The notes beneath the pieces are model-generated. The model searched no databases, was not told the origin of the DNA, and saw nothing but the letters and a program-made list of their open reading frames with translations. From the NCBI GenBank assembly GCA_009380005.1, contig WHSQ01000022.1:1-47300 (forward strand): 47,300 nucleotides of DNA, read 5' to 3'. The translations under genes and the position numbers were made by a program. Source of the stretch: Actinomycetota bacterium. Its GTDB lineage: Bacteria > Actinomycetota > CADDZG01 > WHSQ01. Within the stretch, counting starts at the first letter, position 1. Every line of letters begins with the position of its first letter. Shown in pieces: positions 33,100 to 40,562 of this stretch.

Positions 33100-33628
33100 G
33101 GACCATTTGCTCCTCTGCCAGTCTTTTACCGCGCCCGCCACTGATCCGGGCCTCCTCAGGAAGGTCGTACACGTCCTCACCAATCTGTGATCCGAACGGC
33201 CTCTCCCCCTCCAGCGTGGCCCATATGTACGTATACGGCTCCTCGTCATCGTTGACGTATCGTTTGGTCGATAGCAAGACGGTCACTTGGGTGTCGTCCT
33301 TCCAGATGAGTTGGGACTTGGTAACGATATCCAGGGCGGCCTTGGTGTAGTTGTCCACGTCTCCCCGCGGGTATCCCCGCACAGGGTTGGCCGGGCGGCG
33401 GGCGACCGAGTGAACGACGACGGACACAGATTCCTCCGTAATGACTGCGCGCTTCTTCAAGGGCATCAACAGCGCCCCGGCCTCGGCGATCCACGTCCGG
33501 TAGGTCTTGGGATAGTACGTGCCCCACCGACTCACCCGTGGCCGGGCGGCGGGGACGGGGGCAAGCGGGATGTTTACGGCCCACTCGCCCTCCCCCGCGA
33601 AGTACAGGGCTTTAGTAGTCGCCGCCAT
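33077..33628 (-). CDS. RusA-like Holliday junction resolvase
   Basis: 183 residues. It carries VPAARPRVSRWGTYYPKTYR at the N-terminus and PRGDVDNYTKAALDIVT with IWKDDTQVT and LSTKRY, the RusA pattern in which the paired aspartates bind metal. It would resolve branched DNA before packaging, a job done by gp3 endonuclease I in T7. It overlaps the SSB gene by 17 bases. I chose the ATG at 33628 because the longer frame runs far into the SSB gene. Confidence 0.88.
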   Translation of the reverse strand: MAATTKALYFAGEGEWAVNIPLAPVPAARPRVSRWGTYYPKTYRTWIAEAGALLMPLKKRAVITEESVSVVVHSVARRPANPVRGYPRGDVDNYTKAALDIVTKSQLIWKDDTQVTVLLSTKRYVNDDEEPYTYIWATLEGERPFGSQIGEDVYDLPEEARISGGRGKRLAEEQMVRDFQKAG

Positions 33629-34250
33629 TGTCCGCGACGCCTTCCTTGCCGCCGAAGCTGTCCTTCTCGGACCGCTCGGCCACGTAGCCCTCCTCGTTGT
33701 CGCCCAGGGCGGCAAGCGCGGTGGCCGAACCAGAGCTACGTTTGTCAATCAGCATGACGGCGTTGAGGTACAGCGTGATGCCGCCGCCGAAGCCCTCGTA
33801 GACGGACGGGCGGTAGGCGACCTTGACGACATCTCCGCCGAAGATGCGAACGTCATCCGGCAGGTCCCGCTTCTTGGTGTCCACCAATTGCGGCGGGTGG
33901 GCGGTCTTGAACGTAACCACGTAATGGCCCTGCCAGGCCTCAACCGGGTCACCATCCTTCTTCCTGATCTTGTCACCGTCGCGGACGGGACCTTCACCCG
34001 CCTTGCCGCCAGCCTGTTCATGCATCTTCTGGATATGGGCCAGCCATTCCTCACTGGGGATCGGCTCACTTCCGTTCTTAATGTGCCCAAACCGCGTAGC
34101 AAGCTTGTCCTTAGGGACTAGCAATTTCAGTGAATACTTGGCCTTGGACTCGTCCCCGCGAGAGAACTTCGTGTCCTTCTCATAGAGGTACTTGGCAAAG
34201 CCCGCGACGCCGGCAGGCGACACTTCAAGCGGTAGTTTCTTTTCACTCAT
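33612..34250 (-). CDS. Single-stranded DNA-binding protein, gp2.5-like
   Basis: 212 residues (T7 gp2.5 is 232). The family features are an OB-fold-like body (KYSLKLLVPKDKLATRFGHI, GHYVVTFKT, DVVKVAYRPSVY, GGGITLYLNAVMLI) and an acidic tail ending in an aromatic residue (VADNGGDY), used by gp2.5 to contact polymerase and helicase. Start at ATG 34250 with AGGAG upstream. The preceding interval holds putative promoter motif A plus a dispersed box. Confidence 0.88.
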   Translation of the reverse strand: MSEKKLPLEVSPAGVAGFAKYLYEKDTKFSRGDESKAKYSLKLLVPKDKLATRFGHIKNGSEPIPSEEWLAHIQKMHEQAGGKAGEGPVRDGDKIRKKDGDPVEAWQGHYVVTFKTAHPPQLVDTKKRDLPDDVRIFGGDVVKVAYRPSVYEGFGGGITLYLNAVMLIDKRSSGSATALAALGDNEEGYVAERSEKDSFGGKEGVADNGGDY

Positions 34251-34276
34251 GGGTATCTCACTCCTATTAGGTTGTT

Positions 34277-34322
34277 CCCGCACTGGTCCTACTTTGGCTG
34301 TCCACCAGTGGACCGGTGCCAA
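34277..34322 (-). promoter_or_regulatory. Double element: motif A promoter and dispersed box before SSB
   Basis: On the minus strand TTTGGCACC and a perfect palindrome GTCCACTGGTGGAC come first, immediately followed by CCAAAGTAGGACCAGTGCGG. The run TGGACAG plus the motif is identical to the copy at 14-39. This is the only place where both recurrent words are complete and adjacent. Confidence 0.55.
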
Positions 34323-34343
34323 ACTTTGTGAAAGTGAGTCCGG

Positions 34344-34691
34344 TCACGCGCCCAAGTGATCGGGGTGTGAGGGGCCGATATAGTAAGAAAATTCACGATC
34401 TGGCAGCCGCCCCTTGAGCTTTCTATAGGCAGCGGCGGCGGCGCGCTTTGCAGCCGCACACCATTCGCTGTTATGATAACGATTAGGGTTGTGGCTATCT
34501 GAAAGCGGCAGGGCTATTTCGACGAATTCAACCTCGCCTACCTGAAAATCCTCGCCCAGAAGGGCGAATCCTGCGTTGCCATCAACGCCCAATTCGGCAC
34601 GGTCCATTTCTTCATCCTCTCGAGCGCACATGCCGGTCGCACAGCACAGCGGGTCAACGTGTTTGTCTTGATCACAAGGGCACTCACTCAT
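34344..34691 (-). CDS. Cysteine-rich small protein after RNA polymerase, unknown
   Basis: 115 residues. The N-terminus has CPCDQDKHVDPLCCATGMC, a possible metal-binding cluster; the middle is acidic, and the C-terminus contains SEWCAAAKRAAAAAYRKLKG. I do not recognise the family. An AAGGAGA ribosome site precedes the ATG and a dispersed box lies just upstream, so it may be transcribed separately from the RNA polymerase gene. Its end is next to the SSB promoter region. Confidence 0.65.
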   Translation of the reverse strand: MSECPCDQDKHVDPLCCATGMCAREDEEMDRAELGVDGNAGFALLGEDFQVGEVEFVEIALPLSDSHNPNRYHNSEWCAAAKRAAAAAYRKLKGRLPDREFSYYIGPSHPDHLGA

Positions 34692-34712
34692 TATCTAGTC
34701 TCCTTAGCGTCG

Positions 34713-34740
34713 TGTCCACTGATGGACACCTTCAGGCAAA
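34713..34740 (-). promoter_or_regulatory. Dispersed box after RNA polymerase
   Basis: Minus strand TTTGCCTGAAGGTGTCCATC then AGTGGACAC: a TTGCCT-like element and imperfect palindrome GTCCATCAGTGGAC. It overlaps the last codons of the RNA polymerase gene and faces the cysteine-rich gene. Confidence 0.5.
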
Positions 34741-37194
34741 GAAAAAGTCAGACCCCCTCACCTGAGATACATCGAAGTCGCCCCGCTCAGGCGGGGAGAT
34801 CAGCGGCACGTCGGGGCCCGCCACGCTCTGAAACTCGTGTTGCAACGACTCAAACCAATTGGTCTGATAAATGTTAACGAACTCCTCCCGGACGATCATC
34901 AGGAAGTCATCCATCTGTGAGGCGTGGCACCCGAAGCTGTCATGGATCACGGCGAAGTTGTTGAACCCCGCCTGGGATGCCGCGGCTATGGTCAGCACCA
35001 TGTGGGCCGCGTCGAACGAGTGGATCATGTTGGGGGCTATGGACAAGGCCTGTTTCCGCAGGCGCAGCGTCTCGGCCACGTCGTCCTGCCAAAGCGTCGT
35101 CTCCCCGATCAAGGTCCGAATGGTCTTGTGTGACCGCTCGTAGTAGGCCTGCCGCACCCGGAACCCGGACGGCGTGGTCCAGTCCACCGGCTTGCCGGCC
35201 CGCGCCAGGATCGTGGCGCTGTCCTGCATCCAGTCCATGATCTCGGTCGCCTTGATCACGGTACCCTCGATGGCGGCCTTCATCAGGTCTCGCAGATACG
35301 TGGCGTTCTTCATGGGGTCGCCCGGCAGACCATCCGTCCAGCGATCATGGATGATCTGGTCTCGCATGCCGATGTCCGTCAGGCCGTAGGGAACGGTCAT
35401 GACGCCGCGCTTGACCACCTTGCGGTCCACCTGGCCCAGCCAGTTGCGGGCGACGGCCGCGATGCCCTGGTCCCGGGCGGTGTCCGCGTCTAACTGCACC
35501 TGCTCCTTAACCTTGTCCGCCACGATCTGATAGATGTCCTGCCGAATGGGGGAACTAGTCAGATTCGTGGCCTTCGCCCCAATCGGGTCAAGCCCCATAG
35601 CAGATAGGTGCTGGAGGCCATTGCACGAACCGTCCACGTACACAGGAAGGCGTGAGGGGAACCATTCAGGGCCCTTGGCGTAGCGGAACGCAGCGTCCAG
35701 TTCCTTGGCGACCGCCAGGAATTGCCACGGCTCCTCAGCCTGGCTCCAGAACGCATAGCCAGAACCAAGGGGGTCGAACGCGACGGCATAAAGATCGGCA
35801 AGATGCTCCACGCACCAGTCCACCTGATCGTCCCGCGGGAGCTTGTCCATCCCGTAGGTCTTGGCGGCGTGGTAGCACAGCCAGCGGACGCCCGCCTGCC
35901 CGAGGGGGCGCGACCGGGAGAACACCAGCAGCCCGCGGGCGAAGTCATCAGCCTGTGGGTGGAGGTCTTGGGGGACGGGGTACGCCCGGCCCCGGAAGTC
36001 CAGGCTATGGGGAAAGTAAATAGTCGGTTCGTCGACAAACTCAAAAGCCACCTGCAGGGCCCGGTGCATCGCGTCCCGCTTGGCCTGGAGCCGGTTGTTG
36101 TGGTCATGCACAAGACGCCGGGCGTTCTTCACGGCGCCGCGTTCCGCCGTGGTCATCTTGGCCCATTCGTCGGCGGGGATTTCCGCTGGCATGTCACGCG
36201 GCGGGGCGACGGGCAGGACCTCGGCTGCGCGGCGGTGAGTGGCCTCCTCGGCCACGGCCATGACGGAGGTATTGATAGCCCAGGAAGTCTCGTTGATGGC
36301 CCGCATGGCCGCAAGGCAGACCGGGGGCATACTGTCCTCGGTGACAACGGCGGCTGTGTGCCGGCACTGCGTCACGGCGATCAGTGGCGTGTCGTGCGTG
36401 AGATAGCCGCCGACGAACTTCTGTCCGTCCCACACCCACGGGCGCGGCGGGCACAGCATCGGCAGGAACCACGGCGTACACTCTGAGCGCCGCGCGTACT
36501 CCTCGTCCATCGCCTGTGTAACTTCGGCCCGCAGTACTATGCTGGTCATGGTCTGCACCCGGCCTCTGAGATTAGTATTATAGTGGACGAGTTCCACGAA
36601 GTCCGAACAATGAACCACAACCAGGTCCAGCAGGGCCAGGCCCACCTTCAGCCGCGTCTCCGCGTCCCACTCGGTTGTGGTGATGTCGTCCATAAGCCGT
36701 AGCCACTTACGGACGGAGCGGGGATTGATCCGGCGGACGCGGCGCTTCATCATTTCAATCCGATTGGGAGGCGTATCCTTGGCGCGCAACTTCTCCTCTA
36801 CACGCAACTCCCCCCACCGGAACTCCAGATTGACCAACCGCCCTACACACTGCGCCGCCGCGATACGCTGCCGCACCCTGGACGGCATATTGACGACGGT
36901 TCGCGCCGTGATGTACGCCAGGCGCCATGCGTCGCTGGCTTCTACCGGGACCTCCCACCCCATCAGGCGTTGTCCCGTGGTGTGGGCGGCCGCCAGTTTC
37001 TTGCGGGCCTCCCGCTGGAGACGGCGAACCTCGGGGACCAGGGTCTCCAGCATCTTCGCCATGACACTTTGCCCGACCGAACCGTCGAACTCCCGCCCGC
37101 TGCTCCGGTCTGCGTTAATCGCGTTCATGTATCGCTTCACGCCGCGCTCGACGGACGTAATCTCTAGCTGACGTTGGCGGTCAAAGGCGTTCAT
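34732..37194 (-). CDS. Single-subunit DNA-directed RNA polymerase, T7 gp1-like
   Basis: 820 residues (T7: 883). Palm motif A at DGSCNGLQHLSAMG (near 518), fingers motif B at KRGVMTVPYG (near 592), palm motif C at FAVIHDSFGCHAS (near 745), an upstream HSLDFRGRAYP, and the C-terminal foot GSDFFFA that parallels T7 DFAFA. It transcribes the middle and late genes from its own promoters and defines the phage as T7-like. ATG with AGGAGG upstream. Its position after a long accessory region, not near the genome end, differs from T7. Confidence 0.97.
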   Translation of the reverse strand: MNAFDRQRQLEITSVERGVKRYMNAINADRSSGREFDGSVGQSVMAKMLETLVPEVRRLQREARKKLAAAHTTGQRLMGWEVPVEASDAWRLAYITARTVVNMPSRVRQRIAAAQCVGRLVNLEFRWGELRVEEKLRAKDTPPNRIEMMKRRVRRINPRSVRKWLRLMDDITTTEWDAETRLKVGLALLDLVVVHCSDFVELVHYNTNLRGRVQTMTSIVLRAEVTQAMDEEYARRSECTPWFLPMLCPPRPWVWDGQKFVGGYLTHDTPLIAVTQCRHTAAVVTEDSMPPVCLAAMRAINETSWAINTSVMAVAEEATHRRAAEVLPVAPPRDMPAEIPADEWAKMTTAERGAVKNARRLVHDHNNRLQAKRDAMHRALQVAFEFVDEPTIYFPHSLDFRGRAYPVPQDLHPQADDFARGLLVFSRSRPLGQAGVRWLCYHAAKTYGMDKLPRDDQVDWCVEHLADLYAVAFDPLGSGYAFWSQAEEPWQFLAVAKELDAAFRYAKGPEWFPSRLPVYVDGSCNGLQHLSAMGLDPIGAKATNLTSSPIRQDIYQIVADKVKEQVQLDADTARDQGIAAVARNWLGQVDRKVVKRGVMTVPYGLTDIGMRDQIIHDRWTDGLPGDPMKNATYLRDLMKAAIEGTVIKATEIMDWMQDSATILARAGKPVDWTTPSGFRVRQAYYERSHKTIRTLIGETTLWQDDVAETLRLRKQALSIAPNMIHSFDAAHMVLTIAAASQAGFNNFAVIHDSFGCHASQMDDFLMIVREEFVNIYQTNWFESLQHEFQSVAGPDVPLISPPERGDFDVSQVRGSDFFFA

Positions 37195-37246
37195 TAAACC
37201 TCCTGGAGTAAAAGAGCGGGCAGGCGTAGGAACTTAGTTTTCCTCG

Positions 37247-37819
37247 TCAGTCATTCGGCTCCCCGGCGAGGGCGGCGCGGGCCTTGCGTACAGGCTCCAT
37301 GTCGCGTTCGAACTTCACCATCTGGTGCGGGTATTGCTCACGGCTTGGCCACTCGGCCTTCACGTGATCCTCAAGGTCGTCGGCGCATTCTTGCAGGAGA
37401 CCCTCCAGCGCCTTCACTTGGGCCTCGGCGCGCTTCTCCAAAATGGGGCGCAGGATTACTTCACAGCCGCAAGGCTTCTCTGGGTCGCCGGTACAAGCGT
37501 ATTCTTCCAAGGCCTTCTCCGCCTCCGCCAGCCGCGCCTCGGCGGCTTCGGCTTCGCGCATGTATTGGTAGGACAGCCGCGCATGATGTTTGGCATCGGC
37601 AGCGTAAGTACGAAGCATCTTCCAACGATCTTCAGCCACGAAACCCGTCAGCCGCGCCGTGAGGCGGTCGATACGATCTATGGCTCGCGCAAGTAGCAGA
37701 TCAACATCCCTGTCAGGGTCGGCAGGGATCGACGCTACTGCTCCGTTGCCTTGTAAATGATGCGAAACACGGTCTATCCCGGCCCGCAGTCTGTCCGTCA
37801 GGTCGTCCTGTATCGTCAT
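37247..37819 (-). CDS. Coiled-coil protein, shared-module family member 1
   Basis: 190 residues, helical and charged. It contains IDRIDRLTARLTGFVAED near residue 47, a possible metal site CTGDPEKPCGC, and ends with ARAALAGEPND. The IDRLTARL module and the RAALAG tail recur in the neighbouring genes at 37882 and 38163, and more loosely in the gene at 41441. The module is also conserved as DNA. Role unknown; a structural or DNA-associated coiled coil is a guess. Confidence 0.7.
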   Translation of the reverse strand: MTIQDDLTDRLRAGIDRVSHHLQGNGAVASIPADPDRDVDLLLARAIDRIDRLTARLTGFVAEDRWKMLRTYAADAKHHARLSYQYMREAEAAEARLAEAEKALEEYACTGDPEKPCGCEVILRPILEKRAEAQVKALEGLLQECADDLEDHVKAEWPSREQYPHQMVKFERDMEPVRKARAALAGEPND

Positions 37820-37881
37820 AGCTTCCTCGCACGTATGATTTTAGCAATATGATCGGCAAGCGCCGGAGCACGAGGATGGCC

Positions 37882-38166
37882 TCAGCCGTTTAGATGTTCA
37901 GCCACCTTCGCACATTCCACCCTCTCCCTCGCCGCGTCCCGCTCCTCCGTCAGGCGGCAGATGTCGCGGACGCGTTGCTCATCGGCCTTCTCCACCTCCG
38001 TCAGCCGCGCCGTGAGGCGGTCGATCTCGGCGGCACATTGTCCGACTAGTTCTGCGATTGCGCCGCACAGGGCACGCTCGCTGCGCGTCCCGCGTAGATA
38101 ATCAGGGTCTGTCTTTAGAGCGGAAGCCTGTCGCTCCATTTCGTGCAACCGTTCCTGTATCGTCAT
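37882..38166 (-). CDS. Coiled-coil protein, shared-module family member 2
   Basis: 94 residues from an ATG with GGAGGACAAG upstream. Begins MTIQERLHEMERQASALK and contains AAEIDRLTARLTEVEKADEQ, followed by another helix. The DNA coding for the IDRLTARLTEVE module is identical over 39 bases to that of the next gene. Starts four bases before the end of family member 3, so translation is coupled. Confidence 0.7.
   Translation of the reverse strand: MTIQERLHEMERQASALKTDPDYLRGTRSERALCGAIAELVGQCAAEIDRLTARLTEVEKADEQRVRDICRLTEERDAARERVECAKVAEHLNG
37991..38029. repeat. 39-bp direct repeat, copy in member 2
   Basis: Identical to 38407-38445 and, over 28 bases, to 37645-37672. It encodes the EIDRLTARLTEVE module in the same reading frame in three adjacent genes. 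Confidence 0.85.
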
Positions 38167-38453
38167 CCCTTGTCCTCCTGCCCCCCGGCGAGGGCGGCGC
38201 GGGCCTCTGTCATTGGACATGAAAGCACTGGTGGGTTCGCGGATGCACAATCCCCGCCGCATACAGGACACCCAAAACTGCGCCACAATTCTAGTGCCGC
38301 GCGTAATTTACTGCGTTCCTCCTCCAGCGCCTTCACGCGAGCCTCGTAGGATTTAACGAGCGGGATGGCGGTAGTAACAGAAATCCTTAGTGTCTTAGTT
38401 TCATTCTCCACCTCCGTCAGCCGCGCCGTGAGGCGGTCGATCTCGATCGTCAT
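38163..38453 (-). CDS. Coiled-coil protein with C-rich site, shared-module family member 3
   Basis: 96 residues from an ATG with GGAGG upstream, overlapping the HExxH gene (ATGA). It opens directly with the shared module MTIEIDRLTARLTEVEN, continues as a helix (VKALEEERSKLRAAL), then has CPVCGGDCASANPP with a later Cys, a likely zinc site, and ends TEARAALAGGQEDKG, the tail shared with member 1. It reads as module, helix, zinc knuckle, tail. Confidence 0.7.
   Translation of the reverse strand: MTIEIDRLTARLTEVENETKTLRISVTTAIPLVKSYEARVKALEEERSKLRAALELWRSFGCPVCGGDCASANPPVLSCPMTEARAALAGGQEDKG
38407..38445. repeat. 39-bp direct repeat, copy in member 3
   Basis: Perfect copy of 37991-38029. A second shared stretch of 24 bases (37261-37284 and 38183-38206) encodes the ARAALAG tail. 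Confidence 0.85.
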
Positions 38454-38875
38454 TTCTTGTCCTCCATCTTCAGTTCCTTCCTTAACAACTCCAGCGCCTT
38501 CCTCTGCCCGACCATCGGCCCATATGTTGCGCTCGACAGCTTCCGCGCGATCTGACTGAGGAGATAACGGCGCCGCTTTCGGCTGTCGGCCAAAACGGCG
38601 TGAACCATGTATTCGGCCGCGTGCGCCGGCACTTCCTGATCCAGCCGAAACGCCTTGTCCGCGATGTACCGGCGCCACCACGCCTCAGGGCCGCCCTCGT
38701 AGGACTCGTGCTGCATCCGATGAACGTCCTCATGGGCGCGGAGGGCGTCATTCAGCACGAGGGAGTGAGGGTTATAGATGGCGTCCCCCCACGCAAAGAT
38801 CACGGACCTGTGCTTGATGGGGAAGGCCGCGGCGATCTCCGCGTACAGGGGCGGATAGTCGTGGACTACTTTCAT
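38450..38875 (-). CDS. HExxH putative metallopeptidase, common phage family
   Basis: 141 residues. It contains AHEDVHRMQHESYEG, an HExxH zinc motif, followed at about 25 residues by WWRRYIADKAFRLDQEVPAH, with an acidic residue that could be the third ligand. This architecture recurs in hypothetical proteins of many phages. Substrate and role are unknown; proteolysis is inferred from the motif alone. ATG at 38875 overlaps the end of the preceding gene. Confidence 0.68.
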   Translation of the reverse strand: MKVVHDYPPLYAEIAAAFPIKHRSVIFAWGDAIYNPHSLVLNDALRAHEDVHRMQHESYEGGPEAWWRRYIADKAFRLDQEVPAHAAEYMVHAVLADSRKRRRYLLSQIARKLSSATYGPMVGQRKALELLRKELKMEDKK

Positions 38876-39057
38876 CGCGCGAACACCTCCCTCCGATTAC
38901 GGAACACGCCCGTGCAGACCCACAGCGAATAGTCGTCATCCGGGTCCGCTAACGGTCCACCTGTGGACAGGTCACGGCACGACGAGGCGAGCTTTAGTTC
39001 CCACCGCCGCAGCATGCCGTCCACAGGGGACTTACGCAGGTCAAAATTACGTGCCAT
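38872..39057 (-). CDS. Small basic protein with an internal dispersed box, unknown
   Basis: 61 residues, MARNFDLRKSPVDGMLRRWE and so on, from an ATG with GGAGG eight bases upstream. The start overlaps the stop of the membrane-protein gene (TGATG). A dispersed box (38954-38980) lies within it and could drive the metallopeptidase gene. I do not recognise the product. Confidence 0.62.
   Translation of the reverse strand: MARNFDLRKSPVDGMLRRWELKLASSCRDLSTGGPLADPDDDYSLWVCTGVFRNRREVFAR
38954..38980 (-). promoter_or_regulatory. Dispersed box within the 61-residue gene
   Basis: Minus strand GCCGTGACCTGTCCACAGGT then GGACC: the conserved CCTGTCCAC with a palindrome GGTCCACCTGTGGACC on the other strand. 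It faces the HExxH gene. Confidence 0.45.
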
Positions 39058-39257
39058 CACGAATACCTCCATGCGTTCCACGTGTTGATCCCGAGCAGCG
39101 CCAGATTAAGCGCCACTAGCCCCTGAAGCCCCGTCATCAGTCCGACAGCGATCCACAACGAGGACGCCGCGATCCCGTACAGCGCCCCTGCCAGGGGCAG
39201 GCGGGGGTACAGACCGACAGACACAAGGACGAGAGCGGCCGCGATCCACTCAACCAT
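39057..39257 (-). CDS. Small integral membrane protein, about three spans
   Basis: 66 residues: MVEWIAAALVLVSVGLYPRL, a second span GALYGIAASSLWIAVGLMTG and a third LVALNLALLGINTWNAW. The pattern resembles a single repeat of PnuC- or SWEET-like small membrane proteins seen in phages; this is a weak likeness. The ATG overlaps the stop of the preceding gene in ATGGTTGA, and the first codons repeat those of that gene. Confidence 0.65.
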   Translation of the reverse strand: MVEWIAAALVLVSVGLYPRLPLAGALYGIAASSLWIAVGLMTGLQGLVALNLALLGINTWNAWRYS

Positions 39258-39888
39258 GTCCAGCACTCCTTGCAATTTGGATAAGGAGATCACGAAAGGG
39301 CGCAGGCGTTCCAATCCTCGCGGCGCTGTCCCGTCCGCCACCCCGGCCGGCCACCTCACCCAAACGCTTCGCGCGCTTCAGGCCCATGCGTGCCACGATA
39401 GCCGGATCAAGTCGCGTGGCGCTGCGCCCCCACGACAATTCGGGAAGCCAACAATTAACTGCGTAGAGCCATGTCGGCTTGCGGGCGTAGTGCCCATACC
39501 GCCCCTGTTCGACACAACAGGTGAAGCCTCCCGATTCGTCCGCCTTGATCCACCCGCCCCCGCGCGGTGGCTTCGTCAGTCCGAAATGCGTCCAGGCGTG
39601 CGAACCTTCCGGGTGTTCCAAAACGCCGCCATACCGCCTTACCGCGGCAAGTGCCGCCGCAAAACAACCACCATCATCCCCCTTGGTTTTGCGCTCTCCA
39701 GTGCGCTTGATGTGTAGTGGTTGCCCCGCCCAGAATTTACCCCACCGTTGACACGGTGGATGGGCGACTACCCGATAGGGCCCGGCGTAGGTGCGCGCGT
39801 CCCGCGCCTCGTCCCACGGGTCAACGCCCGGCAACCCAAAATATGAACCGCCGGTTTGCACATAAAGTGCGGCGATCCACTCAACCAT
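39250..39888 (-). CDS. C5-cytosine-methylase-like phage protein (PPC motif)
   Basis: 212 residues. It has AHPPCQRWGKFWAG, with the Pro-Pro-Cys loop of C5 cytosine methyltransferases, and GGVLEHPEGSHAWTHFGL, a form of the following ENP-like strand (EHP). Later comes GFTCCVEQGRYGHYARKPTW. This compact family is frequent in phages and is usually left as hypothetical. No clear SAM-binding motif I (DLFxGxGG) is visible, so methylation activity is doubtful. The ATG overlaps the stop of the preceding gene in ATGGTTGA. Confidence 0.65.
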   Translation of the reverse strand: MVEWIAALYVQTGGSYFGLPGVDPWDEARDARTYAGPYRVVAHPPCQRWGKFWAGQPLHIKRTGERKTKGDDGGCFAAALAAVRRYGGVLEHPEGSHAWTHFGLTKPPRGGGWIKADESGGFTCCVEQGRYGHYARKPTWLYAVNCWLPELSWGRSATRLDPAIVARMGLKRAKRLGEVAGRGGGRDSAARIGTPAPFRDLLIQIARSAGHG

Positions 39889-40069
39889 TGTTAGGGTCCG
39901 TATCATTCACCGCCTGCCGATAGGCCATGCGGTACTCACGAAATTCATTCGAGCCCTGAAAGGCCAGCGGGGAATCGCCGCCGCCAGCCGCCCGGAACGC
40001 CCGGACGGCGCGGTCGTATAGGATCAACCGGAGTTCGTCATCGGTGACGCGAAGGTTATGAAGTTTCAT
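39881..40069 (-). CDS. Small charged protein, unknown
   Basis: 62 residues, KLHNLRVTDDELRLILYDRA at the N-terminus, helical and charged. No family recognised. A dispersed box stands just upstream, so this is probably the first gene of the run down to 37247. It ends within the start codon box of the methylase-like gene. Confidence 0.6.
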   Translation of the reverse strand: MKLHNLRVTDDELRLILYDRAVRAFRAAGGGDSPLAFQGSNEFREYRMAYRQAVNDTDPNNG

Positions 40070-40080
40070 GGCTAGAGCCT

Positions 40081-40103
40081 CTCACTAGTGGACACGTTTA
40101 GGC
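40081..40103 (-). promoter_or_regulatory. Dispersed box before the 62-residue gene
   Basis: Minus strand GTGCCTAAACGTGTCCACTA then GTGAG. It shares GCCTAAAC-n(2)-GTCCACT with the box before DNA polymerase. Located between genes. Confidence 0.5.
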
Positions 40104-40562
40104 ACGTAGATAAGGGTAGATGAGATCGTGGCTGCGCAACTTAGCGAGCGGGCCAGACAAGAGCTTGCGGTAGGCGTTTTTGCGCTTCAACCACGCCTTG
40201 TGATCTTTCGTGTGTCTTTTCTCCTCCTGGGACAGCCACTTCTCAAAGTCATGCTTGGTGGCGTATTCCACAGGAATGTAGAGCCGCTCCAGTCCCTCCA
40301 CCGTCACGATGCTCAAGAATTTATTGAAGGTCATTCCGCCAACTTTAATCTCTTGGTCCATCGCAGCCGAAAGTGTGTAATACACGCCTACTTTCACCGC
40401 ATCCCGGACCCTCCCCCTTAAGGTAATGTCCTCCCACTCCTCGATTGTCTCGATCACCGTGTCAACAACCTGCGCGCGGTATACATGATTCTTGATGCTA
40501 GCGAGCGCCGCCCGCACCAGCATAGTGAGGTCGGAATCACTTGACGTAATTGTGCTAGACAT
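40098..40562 (-). CDS. Phage protein of unknown function
   Basis: 154 residues from the ATG at 40562, which overlaps the previous stop. The N-terminal half is helical (MLVRAALASIKNHVYRAQVV, ETIEEWEDITLRGRVRDAVK), the C-terminal half basic (HDFEKWLSQEEKRHTKDHKA, RKNAYRKLLSG). I do not recognise it. A weak AAGG precedes the start; coupling to the upstream gene is likely. Confidence 0.65.
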   Translation of the reverse strand: MSSTITSSDSDLTMLVRAALASIKNHVYRAQVVDTVIETIEEWEDITLRGRVRDAVKVGVYYTLSAAMDQEIKVGGMTFNKFLSIVTVEGLERLYIPVEYATKHDFEKWLSQEEKRHTKDHKAWLKRKNAYRKLLSGPLAKLRSHDLIYPYLRA

